From NCBI GenBank assembly GCA_028551475.1, contig CM052358.1, positions 22,222,853-22,286,852 of the forward strand: a stretch of 64,000 bases of DNA. The letters run 5' to 3'. Below, in pieces: positions 1 to 13,316 of the stretch; the stretch's first letter is position 1; every line of letters begins with the position of its first letter. A program made the position numbers and the translations under genes. Source of the DNA: Casuarina equisetifolia. Lineage: Eukaryota; Streptophyta; Magnoliopsida; Fagales; Casuarinaceae. The notes under the pieces are model-generated. The model was given only the letters and a program-made list of their open reading frames with translations. It did no database searches and was not told the origin of the DNA.

Positions 1-3000
1 CTCGGGACTGGCCCTCGGCCGGATTCCATGGTCTTTGCCGTCGACTCACAGCTCGGGAATCTCCAGCTCGGTGCGTGCGGCTCGGCCACTCAAGCTCCAG
101 CTCACTCCATCGCACGGGTCACTCCTGGTGCGGGCCTCCTTGCGCGGGCTCCAACTGGGTTCACTCTCACTGACCCGTGGACCCAAGCCGCTGGGTTCTC
201 TCTTATAGACCCACGCAACTTTTCCCAGCTCACTCCTGTGAGTTCCTTTGTCACCCAGCCCGCATACCTCCAGCAAGCACACTTGGGGTCCGTTGATCAG
301 CAAGCTCCCTCTGAAAATTGCAAGCATTGTGGGCGCCGTGGTCACTCCATAGATGAATGCTTCCAACTCCATAAATGTGCTCACTGTGGCCGTTCTGGGC
401 ATTCTCAATCCAAGTGCTTCAAGTTACACGGTCATCCTCCTCCACCGAAAGGGAAAGGGAAGGCTACCAATAGACGATCTGCTCATAATGCCACTGCCAC
501 TGATGATGCTTCTGATGATGACACAGTTCTCACTAAAGAGGACCAAAAGGAAATTATTTCCTTTATCCGTAGGCAAAAGCAACCCCTTGCAAACTCCTCT
601 ACTGCTGGAAATTCTTCCCGGACCACTGCCCATGTAGCAGGTATTTTCCCTAAACGCCGTTGTTTCTCTCATTGGCTTGTAGACACAAGGGCTAGTGACC
701 ATATTACGGGTGATTTTCATTGCTTAATTTCTCCTCGGTCATGCATTCATGAATCTCGCACAATCAAACTTCCCAATGGCAAACATATTCCCATTACCCA
801 TATTGGATCTGTCATTCTCCATAATAGATATTTTCTTTATGATGTGCTTTATGCCCCCGCTTTTACTGCCAATTTATTGTCCACCACTAAATACACTCAT
901 GACAATAATTGTGCTATTACCTTGCTCTCCAAATTCTGTGTTTTTCAAGATTTGCGGACTGGGACAGTGACGGGGGTTGGTAGAGTGAAACACGGTCTCT
1001 ATTTCCTTGTTTCTAATTTTGATGACGATGCATGTAATGATGTAATTTTTTCTTCTACAGTAGATTTTTTTGTATTCAAGGAGATAAACAATGTTCATGC
1101 TCCTTCTTTATCTACTTGTAACATCTTACATCAGCGACTTGGACATCCTTCCTTTAATGCAATGCGTCATATCTTTGACATTCCCACTTCCTTTATGCAT
1201 GATATTCAAGCATGTTCTATATGTCCACTTGCCAAGCATGCTAGATCATCCTTCCCACATAGGACCACAACCACTACTCAATCTTTTGAGTTATTACATG
1301 TTGATATATGGGGGCCTTATAGGGCTCCTTCCCACACCGGTGCACGGTATTGTCTCACCATTGTTGATGACCATACACGTGTCACTTGGACCTATCTCAT
1401 GAAGCATAAGACTGAAACTCTCCACCATCTAAAATCATTTCTTTCTTTGGTATCAACTCAATTTGGGGCATTGATCAAACGTGTTCGTACTGATAATGCT
1501 CAAGATTTTTTTAGCACTTCTTGCACCACTTTCTTTGCTTCTCATGGGGTTATTCATGAAAGTTCTTGCCCTTATACTCCTCAACAAAATGGAGTGGTTG
1601 AGAGGAAACATCGACACCTCTTCAACGTGGCTAGGGCTCTTCGCTTTCAATCTCATTGCCCCATTCGTTTTTAGAGTGAATGTTTGCTTACTGCGACATA
1701 TTTGATCAATCGCACCCCTAGTTTTGCCCTCAAAGGCCAAACACCATATGAACGCCTTTTTGGAAAATTGCCTAACCTTGATCATCGTCGTGTCTTTGGG
1801 TGTTTATGTTATGCTGCTAATGTGACCCAGAAGGATAAATTTGGTCACCGCTCCGTTCCATCTATCTTCATGGGGTACCCTTTTGGTCAAAAGGGTTACC
1901 GTCTACTTGATATTCAAACTGGCAAATTCCTTGTGAGTCGCGATGTTCTATTTCATGAATCTGTGTTTCCTTTTGCTCATGCATCTCATGATACACCTCT
2001 TGACATCCCAGTCACTCCCACATCACCCTCTCACATGCATCCATCACCCTCTGACACTACTTTGCAGGACCCTGATTCACTTGCCATTGTCCCCTACACT
2101 GGACCACTTCGAGAATCCCCTCCTTTGCCTTCTATTCCGCCTTCTCATCGATCAGGTAGGCTCACTAAACCTCCTATTTGGACTAAGGATTACGTAGGGA
2201 CTCACATTGCAACCCCTTCCACAGCTCACCCTATATGTAATGCCATTTCCCATCATCGCCTTTCTAGCACTCATGACCATGTTATTTGTTCTATTTCTTC
2301 TATTGTTGAGCCCTCCACATATCGTGAAGCTGTTTTTGACCCTCATTGGTGAGATGCTATGACCGAGGAAATTAGGGCTTTGGAATCAAACCATACATGG
2401 GAATTGGTTTCTTTGCCTGCAGGTCGCAAAGCCATAGGCAGCAAATGGGTGTACAAAGTGAAGTATAAGGCTGATGGTTCCGTTGACCGCTTTAAGGCAC
2501 GCTTGGTAGCTAAAGGATATAGCCAGCGGCATGGGATTGACTATGAAGACACTTATGCTCCAGTAGGAAAGCTCGTGACTGTTCGGATTCTCACGGCTTT
2601 AGCTGTAATTCATAATTGGCATATGCATCAGATGGATGTTCACAACGCCTTCCTACAAGGGAATTTGGACACTGAAATTTATATGCGTCTTCCAAAAGGA
2701 TTTCAGCGCAAGGGGGGATCCAAAGTATGCAAGTTAAAGAAGTCATTGTATGGGCTCAAGCAGGCTTCTCGACAATGGTACCAGAAATTCACAGATGCTC
2801 TCTTTCGCGCTGGATTTCATCACTCACAGTATGATTACTCTCTTTTCTTGAAATCAACACGTAAAGGTCTTCTTATTGTGTTCATATATGTTGATGACAT
2901 GATCATCACTGGAGGTGATGAAGTAGAAATCCAGAACTTAAAGAAATATCTTTGTTCTACTTTTCATATGAAAGATCTAGGGTTAGTGAAATATTTTCTA

Positions 3001-3873
3001 GGCGTAGAGATGGCACGTTCTCCGATTGGAATCGTTATGAATCAGCGCAAGTATGCTCTTGAATTAATTTCAGAATATGGACTATCTGGTTGCAAGCCTG
3101 CTGATACCCCCATGGAGCAGAATGTGAAATACACTAGCCTTGAGTATGATGAGTTCTTGGATAAAGAGGGGGATTATCCTCTCAAGGACATCACCAAGTA
3201 CCAACGCTTGGTTGGAAGATTAATTTATCTCACCGTGACTAGACCTGACATATGCTTTGCTGTTCGGATCTTAAGTCAGTTTATGCATGCTCCCAAGGAG
3301 TCTCACTTTGATGCAGCCCTTCGGGTCATTCGATATGTTAAGAGATCTCCAGGTCAAGGGTTATTGATGAAATCTGATAATAGTTTTACACTGCATGCAT
3401 ACTGTGATGCCACATATGGATCATGCCCTATGGGACGCCATTCCACCACTGGTTTTTGTATCATGCTTGGGGATTCACTGATTTCTTGGAAGAGTAAGAA
3501 ACAATCCACAGTCTCTCGGTCTTCCACTGAATCTGAGTACCGTGCCATGGCCTCCACCACATGCGAGATCATCTGGCTTCTGGGACTCTTTCGAGATCTA
3601 CAAGTACCTTGACTATCCCCTGTCAACCTATATTGTGATAATGAAGCTGCAATGAAGATTGTTGCGAATCCCGTGTTGCATGAAAAAACCAAGCATATAA
3701 AGATTGATCACCATTTCATTCGAGAAAAGATTGCTGCACGAGTGATCCGGACGGCTCATATATCCACTCGCAACCAACCTGCAGATTTGTTGACAAAAGC
3801 TTTAAGCATACAACAACATCACTTTCTTCAAAGCAAGCTGGGTGTCTATGATTTGTATCGCCCACCAGCTTGA
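1..3873 (+). pseudogene. Copia gag-pol polyprotein, disabled by three in-frame stops
   Basis: One reading frame carries the whole polyprotein, cut by TAG at 1672-1674, TGA at 2350-2352 and TGA at 3610-3612, with the natural end at 3871-3873. No frameshift is seen, so decay is by point mutation. Two tandem CX2CX4HX4C zinc knuckles lie near 319-424 (CKHCGRRGHSIDEC and CAHCGRSGHSQSKC). The protease site reads LVDTRASDH where the family has D(S/T)GASDH. Integrase shows the HHCC region (HQRLGHP, CSICPLAKH), DIWGP, RTDNAQDF and QQNGVVERK. Reverse transcriptase (about 2380-3100) shows QMDVHNAFLQG, KSLYGLKQASRQW and the catalytic YVDD. RNase H (about 3390-3560) shows SRSSTESEYRAMA. The first in-frame ATG is at 28, but gag probably begins left of the window. 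Confidence 0.93.
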
Positions 3874-3880
3874 GGGGGGA

Positions 3881-4092
3881 TATTGAAAGTGATGTCTTTT
3901 ACATGCACATAACAGCCCACATAGTCAGAGGCCCATCTAGGCCCGTGTAATAGTTAATTCTTTATTCTTATTACCTTGTATAAGAGCTAGCGTAGATGTT
4001 CCTTTTCGGTTGTTGTTCATATGTAAGAAACTCATATTCTCTCTCAATGATAAGCTGTTTTGAGTTTTTCAGCTTAAATTGGTTTCTTAACA
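3881..4092 (+). repeat. 3' LTR of the copia element
   Basis: It follows the polyprotein stop and a GAGGGGGGA purine tract directly. It begins TATTGAAAG, where the usual start is TG, and ends TTCTTAACA; the two ends are near-inverted repeats. At 212 bp it is a short LTR. It contains a CTTGTATAAGAG TATA-like stretch near 3974. The right border is set only by the terminal CA and could be a few bases off. Confidence 0.7.
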
Positions 4093-6640
4093 TATATAAA
4101 GTTAACGTTATTTATTTTTAGTAAGCAAATGAGAGTGTGGAATGGAGGTGTTCTCCTTAACTTCATGGCAAAAAATCAATGAGCTCTGGAAGTCCACCAA
4201 GTATGGAGTTCGAAACCCCCTTCTCTCTCTACATGTGTGTGCTTGGTAAAAATAAAAAATAAAGAAAAAGGAGGGAGCGTGGAAGGTTGGAACTTTGAGC
4301 TTTGATCTTTTTAGTTTCAAATATCATGAGTTGCCAACTAAACATTTCAACAATAATATAAAATGGTTAAACATTTCATTGAGGGTAGTATCATCACTTT
4401 TAAGATTAATTTTCTTTTAAATTTATAATCTAAAGTTATTAAACTACTTTCAAGATCTACATTGACTTTTTTATATTTCGTATTAAGATAATGTTGTAAT
4501 CTTCTATGGTTTGTATCAAAGCAAATATTAAACTAAAAATAAAATAATTATTTCATTACAAATCATACCTAAGAGATTATAAAGGTCGTCTTGAAACCCT
4601 AATTTTTATTACGAGGAGAAATTTAATAGTTCTTCTTAAACTATATTATAAATGTTGCCATTCACACACCTAGAGAAGGCTGAATTTGTTTGATCATAGT
4701 AATATAAGCTTAGAAAAATTGAAGTTTGGGATCCTATTGCTTGTTGTTGCCTCGTAATTCTATCCATTTATCTTTAGGGTTGATAAGATCAAGGCTTCAT
4801 TGCCTTCCAGTAATATTAAATCATTATAAAATAAAACTTCCAAATATTTTATTTCTTAAAATTAATCGTTAAGAGAGGAAACCATCTAACGAAAAAAAAA
4901 ATGTCATTCTAAAACATTGACAATTTTGCATAATCTTGGAAGATCTAGCTAGAAAAATTGTTTCTTTTTATTTTATTTTATTTTATTTCATTTTATTGTT
5001 TTGGGCAGATGACGAGGTCAAAACATTTTAAAATTCATAAAGTTTCAGTGAATTACTTGAAACACAAGAACCTTGGAATTACGAGTTAAATATTTAAGGA
5101 AGTTTGAAAATTCGTTTAACAATTATCAAATCACTTTCATAAAATATAAACGGTTCAATAAATATAAAAATACATTTCATTAGGCAGGTCTTCTTCGTCA
5201 AGTCAGCTGGTGAACTTCAACGAAATTTCTAAAATCTTCAACTCGTACTTTCTCGTATGATGTTATTGGAGCTAAATATTCTTAATCTAGTTTATTTTGA
5301 CAACAACTGTATTCTTGCTGTTGGGTTATCCTAGGTTGATAAGAGGCACCACGGGCGTTACTTAAGAGATGAGATAAGTATTTAGCGTAAAGCTGAAGTC
5401 TCCACTAATTTGGAACAAATTTTCCAATTTCTTGAAACCTATTATTCAAGACATAAGATGCTTATGTTTTGGGTAGAGTTTTTTTTTTCATTATATTATT
5501 CACATAATCTACAACTTTACCTCTTCTTAATTCTAAAGAGTATGCAAGAATGTTTAGTATTATTTATAACTTATTATAGAAGCTTTTGTATTTAAACTAA
5601 TTGTTAAATCTTTATGAGATAATTTCAAGAATAAAGTAACGTTTCTAACATAATATTCAAAATTAAAGAACTTGGCTAATGGTTTGCTTTATTAACGGTC
5701 CATATGAGTTATTTACTGTAACATCCTATATTATATTTATAATATGGTATCAGAATTTAAATTAGAGCCTTTAACATATATTTAGTATGTAAAAAACATT
5801 TAATTTGATTTGTTTAATCTTGAGTTTAAGGTACGTTGAATGTGTAAAGAAACGAGACCCACCTCATCCTTAGGATGCTTCCTCGTGAAAATGAAGTTAA
5901 AACAATTCTTTTGAAATCAAGCATGGAGGCTTTAAAATAAAAACATCTTAGAGCCTTGACTAGTACTTAATGTTCATATTCTTTCTCGTGATTGAGGTGT
6001 GGAACCTCTCCTTGACCTGCAAAGTCACGGTGAATTGTCAGCATGGTTGTATGAGATATATTTAAGTAGAAATCATCTTAAAGCAGATTCGGAACCAATC
6101 GGTAATGTGGACATCCCGAACGTGATGTTGATTGCGCAGCGCCACCCACAAACGAAGTTAAATTGAAAGAAAGGAGAAAAGCCGAGTCAAGCAATTGGTA
6201 GGCTGCTTGAGCGTAAATTGAAAAACCAGATCATGGGGCCATATTCTAGAATCGGCCCTCAAATATCTCCTCCCTTTTTCCTTATCAAGTTGATTCCGGT
6301 TCAACCGCAAGAGCTAAGCAACTAAATTAACGAAGCGAGATCGAGTTCCTTCTCCGAATTCGATTGGAACGTACCTAATTCTGTACCAAAATATAGATTG
6401 AGATTCGTTCATCGCACCCTAAAGCATTGAAAAAGCAGCGTTTTGTCTCCTTCCTCGGAAGTCAAGCTCAGGTTAGTTGTTCTGAAAGCTCGTGTCTAGA
6501 TTAAAATACCTTCATACTATCTTTATTGACTATAAGGCAATTGGCAATCAAATCCAGCACGGATTAATCATCGCATGCCTTGACGAAAATCCACAGATAG
6601 GTCCTCAATTTCTACATCTCGGCAATTTTGATATCTTGTC
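4093..6640. other. AT-rich intergenic DNA
   Basis: No gene seen; only short chance ORFs. A TGGTATCAGA stretch at 5743-5752 resembles a copia primer-binding site, but no LTR lies next to it. A short segment around 4140-4215 ends in GAGTTCGAAACCC, faintly like a SINE B box; too weak to call. Confidence 0.6.
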
Positions 6641-6646
6641 GAGTGC

Positions 6647-6654
6647 TATATAAA
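6647..6654 (+). promoter_or_regulatory. TATA box of the 6706 gene
   Basis: TATATAAA lies about 52 bp before the start codon at 6706, which fits transcription starting near 6680 with a very short leader. Confidence 0.6.
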
Positions 6655-6705
6655 GGAGGAGGAGTGATTCGGCTCTCAGTTTTGGGCCGGTAGAGAGGAA
6701 AACCA

Positions 6706-9700
6706 ATGCCCATGGATCGTGTACAGCCCATGCCGGATCCGAGGTCCTCCCCGACCGTCCTCTCCGTCGAGTGTCTCAAAGGCGGCTCCAAGGCCGACGA
6801 GTGGACCGTCGATTTTCTGCAGACGGGGGACATCGTCGAGGAGCTGCGAATCGGTGGCTCCGGTTCGCGCAGGATCGGAGGTCCCGGTTCGGTTCTCCTC
6901 TTCGTGTCGCCATTCAAGAACGGACGGAGCGGCGTCCAGAAGGTCCTACACGATGTGTTTAAGAAGAAGGAGACCTCGATTCTCGTCCGCGTTCGGAGGG
7001 GCGACGACGAGTTCGCGGAGCTGCAGGCGTGCATCGTGCCGAACGAGGCCGGAGGGAAGAAGCAGTACGTGCTCCGGTCAATCGCCGATCCAAATTACGT
7101 TTTTGGGTTTGTTGATCGGACCGAGGCCGAGTGCCTGGAGCTTCAAGGTCAGTCCAGCCCTCTTTGACTTTTCTCGTTTGATTTTTCGTTTCCCTCTGTT
7201 CCTTACACGTACCTTGTTTTCGAGAGTGCTGACATCTGTTACTATACAAGTAATTAAAACCCTATTAGTATCATTATTGAGTAATTAATAAATTAATGGT
7301 ATAAATAATTAAACCTTTTCTTTTTTCTTCTTCTTTTGTCCAGTAGATAACAGTCCTAGATGGGTTCGGCGGCTAAAACAAAGGCCAGACCAAAAACATC
7401 ATTTACGATTGCCTCTAACTTGTTAGAAAACATAAGATTCCTTGAAGAATGATGTCAGATTTTAAAACTTTTGATTGGTATTTCACTAATAATCTTGTCG
7501 GTAAAATATTAATATCTTTTCTTGTATTATTTCTTGCCGTATGTGAGATCACGGTATCCGTCGTCGTGACGTTTTGAGATACCCTATTTTTATATTAGTT
7601 CTAGAGAATATTCAGGAATTTGCTTCACAATGGGATTTGTTGAAACTGCTGTCGTTCTGGGATATCATCTCTATCCAGGGATTTACCACTGGTTTTGACG
7701 ATGGCAAAAAAGCTAAGTTGGACTTTAGTATTTGGACTTTTCCATGGGCTTCTTGATTGGTCCACATGGCATGTTGATTGTGGAAGCCCAGCTCTGAAAA
7801 TGTATAAAAAAAAAGGAGGCTTAGCCTCCAAGGAAAAATTTAGAAAAGAAGACTTGAAGTCTAGCGTTCCTTTTCCCAGAGAGATGCTCATTTTTCCAAA
7901 AATGTGTAAAAACAGTATTTGTTTATCCTCCCGTATGCGTTATGGTCATGAGAACCTTAGTTTTAAAATCAAAGCTCCCACAGATATCATGTTTTACAGT
8001 CCAATACCGGGATTTAATTTTCCCATTGAGCGTGGTTGTTTGAAATATGACTTTCGACTATTGGGATTAATTCGATTGCTTTAGAAGTCCATTCCATAAG
8101 TAGACTTTTATCATCTCAGTTGAGGAAAACGTTGTTCTGACTAGTGAAGAGCTTTTGATTTTTTTTCTAAATGATATTTTTAATTTTTAATTTATAAATT
8201 TATACACCCATGTACACACTAAGTGTCAAACTTGTGATTAAAAGATTTCAAACAACTTCTATTTCCAACTGAGCCAGTGTTAACTTATATGTTTTTACTT
8301 TGAAAAATCTTTTTACCCTTTAAATTATGACAATTTTGTTCCAATCATCCAATTTTTGAGAACTAAATTGACTATTCTGTACACTACTTGCGAAAGAGTG
8401 CAAGCTCTTTTCATGGCTTGGTTTGAGCTTTGGTTATGGCTCTAGTTCAACAATTCAACATAAACAAAATGAGAAAAGAGTTTCATTTTTGTAGAGTTAA
8501 GAAGTACAGAAATTGACCCAGGAAAAGAAAAAAACAAAAAAGGTGTGGAGTTCATCTGCATGGGATGTTCAAATTCTACCCACACTCGTTAGTTCATTTG
8601 CTGCACTTTGTTTCCTTCTCCCCTGGCCAACCACTTTTTGGAACCCTGACCATATATGGCTCCTCTCTCTCTTACCAAATTATTTAGAGTTGTTTCAGAT
8701 CTAATCTACAATATATGTATAACTTACGATATCAAACTTTGCAGTTTTTTCTTTATCTGGTTCAATATTCTTCGTGCAATTTGAAATGATGAGCTTTTAC
8801 TTGCAGCTTCAAGGAGTGCCAGGATGGTCAGTGCACTATCCACATCTAGGCTTCAAGATGGGTTTGTAGCATATCCCTGGGAGAGGAGTCTGCAGGAGTG
8901 TCTATCAGTTCCCTTTTCTAGCTGCTTCCTTTCTATACTTTTTCTTCCCAAAGCTGCAGATGAAGTTGCTTCGCGCTACAATGACTTGGAAAACACCCTT
9001 GCCAGGGCAAATGCATGGCTTAATGCTTCTCAGACCTCTGGGGTTTCCATAGTCTTTATGAACATCCAGACTGAGTCACTGCTTACTAAGGTGACTTCCT
9101 AATCTCACAAAGTAAAATGATATATGGGCATTTTGCACTATTTGGCCTCTGCTTGGTATGATTAATGGCATGTCTTTTCACCGTCTTTGTGGAGAGTAAT
9201 GGCACGTAGTAATGACACATTAAAACTTCATATTTTTGTTCTAGAACGAGCTTTTATGAACGATAATTGTAGGATCTATCATGTATAAGCATGTTCTTCC
9301 TACCGATTCCAGGGCACCTCTGTTCATGTATATTCTCAACTGTTCGATGTTCCAGCCAGAAAATCTAAAACTTAAAAGCTTCTCAAAACTGGAGTAGTTC
9401 TTGCGCAGTTTGCAGATAACTGTGTGGCAAAAGCACAGGATTATCTTTGCTGTTTCATTGACATGATTGTCTGTACATGAAACATCTACAAGAAATCTCG
9501 TACATGTTTCCTTTGATGATCCTACTAGTAACATACGACAATCGTAATGTACATTTCCTCTGTCACAGATCTCAGGAGAAACAGCATCTTCCACAGTAAA
9601 TGCTGGGTCTTTATCTGACTTATCAAATCTTACGAATGCAAGTCTCTACGGTTTTGAGGATTACCATGGAGTAGATATTGGTGTTGTTAAAGCAGTTCGT

Positions 9701-10405
9701 CTCTGGTATGCTCCTCTTGGGGGAGAGTTTTCACTTGAAATCAAGCTAAGAGAAAGCGATACAAAGCTTGGGTTTGCCATTAGCCGCACGGAAGAGGTTT
9801 CCCAGCTTCTTCTCCAGACTTTGCTCATATTCTGTACTTAACCAAACCTTACATATCCTCAGGGCATTCGCTTATCTTGTGTTCGTAATTGGCAGGGGTT
9901 TATATTCATCTCATCAGTTATTGAAGGTGATGTAGATGCGCCTTCAACCCGCTCGGGGTTGGCTAATTTGTACAGAGAGGCTACGAACTCAACAAGGCTG
10001 CTGGTTATCTCAAGACTCGACAATCAGAAGGTCCTTCCATGGGTGGTCTCCTCCACCGGCGCAATTCGATGCTTCGACACTGTTTCGCTCAGCCAGAAGC
10101 TCTCATTGCACCGGCATGCCAAGGTTCCCATTTCCCTTCACATGTTTCTGTGGGACCAATCGGTGGCTGTTCCTGGCAGTGCAAACAGATTCCGAGCTGC
10201 TGCTACCCAACATGTCCGGCCAATACAACCGGAAGTCCGATTGGCACCCCCTCCGAATGAGAACCTAACGCAGCCCTCGCCGGTAGAAGTTCCCAGTGAG
10301 ATTAGAGAAGTCGGCCATGAACCCCAGGTAAGGCTTGAACGAGACACGGCTGGAGAAGCCTCCTTCAGATTCCATGATTTTGCACTCTCGAGCAATTGGG
10401 TATGA
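6706..10405 (+). CDS. Conserved plant protein of unknown function, C-terminal PDZ-like segment, four exons
   Basis: Exons by GT-AG junctions and phase: 6706-7147, 8807-9090, 9569-9796, 9896-10405 (TGA... reading ends at the stop at 10403-10405), giving 487 residues. Intron 1 is 1.66 kb. The start is MPMDRVQP; a second in-frame ATG lies at 6712. Exon 1 is GC-rich and gives a globular domain (about 20-147, VEELRIGGSG, VLHDVFKKKETS). Exon 2 has YPWER and VASRYNDLENTLARANAWL. Exons 3-4 carry LGFAISRTEEGFIFISSVIEG followed by an SGL-LLVISRL pattern; this resembles a PDZ fold, which is my inference. The tail after about residue 410 is proline- and charge-rich and looks disordered. No catalytic motif, signal peptide or membrane span seen. 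I recognise it as a type of protein found across plants but cannot give a name or role. Confidence 0.8.
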
Positions 10406-11790
10406 TTTTGGTTCTTCATTGAAGGTGCCTCGTCTTCGCCTGTTGTAAATAGAGAGGTCTCAAGAATAGGCATGCAATTTGATTATAAGTTGCTCTTGCA
10501 CAACCAGCTTGATTTAGAAAATCCAGAATAGAAGGTATAGGAGTGTTTACAAGTAATAAAAAATGTTAGAACAAGACGTGCAAGCCATGGACTTGCATGT
10601 TCTGCAAGTGCGTAGATGTATAGCTACTTTGTAATGGCAAGTGGCATCTTATTTTTTTTGTCAAGTGAATAACTGGTTGCACATTACTTTTTTTTTTCTT
10701 TTTTCTTTTTTCTTCTTTTAGATAAGAGAGAATTAATGTTTCAAATCTTCACTATTTGAGTAAAAATTTCTAGTAAATCCCTAATTGAATTACCAAACAT
10801 GTGATAATTGATTGCACATTACCGACAAAGAAAGTAGGGGAATAGAAAGATATTGGACTCTTAAAGCAACCTTCTTGGTCCATTCTAAATTCCTTAATAA
10901 CATAAATAGGTGATTGATTCAGGATTACGGAAATTGTCAAAAGATCTTTTTTTTTTTTTAAAAAAAAAAAAGTTAGATTAAGGGGTGTATGAGAAATTTG
11001 GGATCCTAGATAACTTGGACTTCAACTAAGATACATGCTTGTTGTTAGTTCACCTTAATAATTTATTGTCTCTATTAATTTTAACAATGATTACTTATAT
11101 CATATCAACATTTTAATTTAGGATTCTTTTTATATATTCAATATATTCCTTTCTTCATAATCATTTTTAAGGATAAAAAAATTTACTTTTAACATAATAT
11201 CAAACTTGAGTTTAAGTTGACAAGCACTTAGCTTAGTTTAAAACAAATGTTATTTGAAACCTCTTAATCATAGATTTGACACTTAAGGGTGCGTGAGATA
11301 TAATAATAGAAAAAATCAAATTCAAGTATAATGCATTTATCACTTGTAAATTGGCTCTTGTAATTTCATCTTATCATTTGTAACCATCTTTCATAAATTG
11401 GGTTCTTAACATTATTTTCATGCCTAGAATGATAGGACATATAAAAAATAATGACGTTTTTGCATTGTCAATATCTGAACAAGATATATTCGTTATATAT
11501 TCTAGCCGATTTCTAACAAAGACGGCGTCCTTGTAAAGTCATTGTTATCCAACTTCTTTTTCAACACAAAGTGTAATTAGAACGGTAGTCCATCTTTAAG
11601 CATGCAGAAATTAAGTTGGCAAATTGGCCTATCAACTCGGCTGTTATCACTCATAAAATTAAATAGTATCACTTAAAAGCCTGTAACAAAGAAAATGGTT
11701 AATAAGATTCACAAAAGAAACAAAAAGAGTAGAAAGAGGTAGCATCACCGTATTTAAAAACAATGATAACAATTGCTATCGGCAGCTTTA
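10406..11790. other. AT-rich intergenic DNA
   Basis: No gene seen. It holds homopolymer T and A runs, including a T13-A13 palindrome near 10948-10972. The gap ends at the upstream elements of the H3 gene. Confidence 0.6.
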
Positions 11791-11796
11791 CAATGC

Positions 11797-11814
11797 CACG
11801 GATCACGATCCGTG
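11797..11814 (+). promoter_or_regulatory. Paired octamer-like palindrome of H3 gene 1
   Basis: CACGGATC and GATCCGTG form a perfect inverted repeat with a 2-bp spacer, 244 bp before the start codon. Plant S-phase histone promoters carry the octamer CGCGGATC; this pair differs at the second base. The second H3 gene has the same layout at a similar distance. Confidence 0.6.
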
Positions 11815-11858
11815 TCACCGTCATTAGAAGCTCTCCAACCGTTGATTATCACACTTAT

Positions 11859-11873
11859 CAACGGTCCACACTC
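11859..11873 (+). promoter_or_regulatory. 15-bp motif shared by the two H3 promoters
   Basis: CAACGGTCCACACTC here matches CAACGCTCCACATTC (minus strand, 31307-31321) and CAACGATCCACATTC (minus strand, 31435-31449) upstream of the other H3 gene. Its core is related to known plant histone promoter motifs, but I cannot assign a factor. Confidence 0.5.
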
Positions 11874-11912
11874 CCGCTTACGGAAATTTTAAAGAAAGGC
11901 AAAATTTCGGAA

Positions 11913-11920
11913 TTTCCCGC
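11913..11920 (+). promoter_or_regulatory. E2F-type site of H3 gene 1
   Basis: TTTCCCGC is a canonical plant E2F/DP site and lies just before a CTATAAAT TATA box at 11944-11951. This points to S-phase transcription. Confidence 0.6.
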
Positions 11921-11949
11921 TCAGTCCGGCCCCAAAAACCCACCTATAA

Positions 11950-12468
<519 letters not shown>

Positions 12469-13200
12469 TTAGAAAACCCTGCCTTCGGTGGATCTAACGA
12501 TTAGATTAAGTGTTCTTTTCATGGCTTTTAGGTTTATATTCCAAAAATCTGTGCTATTCTATGTAATCTGTGAATCTATGGATATCTAATTGTTCATTAG
12601 GTTCCTTTTGTTGAGACTGTTTGAGGTATCGATATCTGGATGTTTTATCATCTATTGCTCTTTCATGTATCAGTAATTATTAGATTTGCGGTGAAGGATT
12701 TTCAGTCACATCTTCAAACTTGTGTTCTATTTTCACACAATCATGCAAATAACTTGTTACCAGCTCAAATAACACCCTCCAAAATCGACGAAAACAGGAA
12801 CACTCGGATGAAATCGACTCTTCAATCAAACATTACAAACACAAAAAAGAAAACACAAATGTAATATCATATGGGATATTGGGAGAATAATTCAATGGCA
12901 TTTTGGGTTCTATCATATAAGAGGTTAGTTTCTCTTTTTCCTAATAAATTCTTTAAATTCTCTCACCCCCTAAAAAAACTTTTAAAAAATATTTGTTATG
13001 CAAGTAATTATTCAACAATTTTTTTATTAAAAAAATAACCGTAGCCGTTTCCCCTTACCCTCTTTCTACCTGCACGACGTCTCGGGGGTTACTGTTCACG
13101 CGTCCTGGGTCACCAGCCAGCCTGACCCACATTACAAGCCCATATGGCAAATAAAACGAAACCACACACTAACCCGGATGCAAAACGATCCGCACGACCC
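12469..13200. other. 3' region of H3 gene 1 and spacer to the WD40 gene
   Basis: AT-rich and without an ORF of note. A GC-richer stretch with several CpG begins near 13060 and leads into the WD40 promoter. Confidence 0.6.
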
Positions 13201-13223
13201 AAGCGCGCACGAGCCAGGGGGAA

Positions 13224-13233
13224 TTGGCGGGAA
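13224..13233 (+). promoter_or_regulatory. E2F-type site in the WD40 gene promoter
   Basis: TTGGCGGGAA matches the strong E2F site closely and lies 84 bp before the start codon at 13317. No clear TATA box is seen nearby, common for housekeeping-type plant genes. Confidence 0.55.
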
Positions 13234-13316
13234 TAAAGAAAACGACGACTCTAATTCGGTCGAAGTTCGTTCCGTTACGCAGAGACCGGAATTCTCTCTT
13301 TTTCTTTCTGTGTTGA

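Larger units (their letters stand above)
1..4092 (+). mobile_element. Ty1/copia LTR retrotransposon, 5' end outside the window
   Basis: Coding order gag - protease - integrase - reverse transcriptase - RNase H is the copia order. The element enters from the left edge (its frame is open from base 1), and its 5' LTR is not in the window. The right end shows a purine tract at 3872-3880 and a short LTR at 3881-4092. Because only one LTR is visible, age and target-site duplication cannot be judged. The element cannot move by itself: see the polyprotein entry for the stops. Confidence 0.93.

Noticed and set aside
5743..5752. TGGTATCAGA, copia primer-binding-site-like
   Set aside because: No LTR end directly upstream and no gag downstream.
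7695..8084. 129-codon ORF in intron 1 of the 6706 gene
   Set aside because: No motif known to me, both strands are open, and it lies in a good GT-AG intron. It could be a retroposon scrap.
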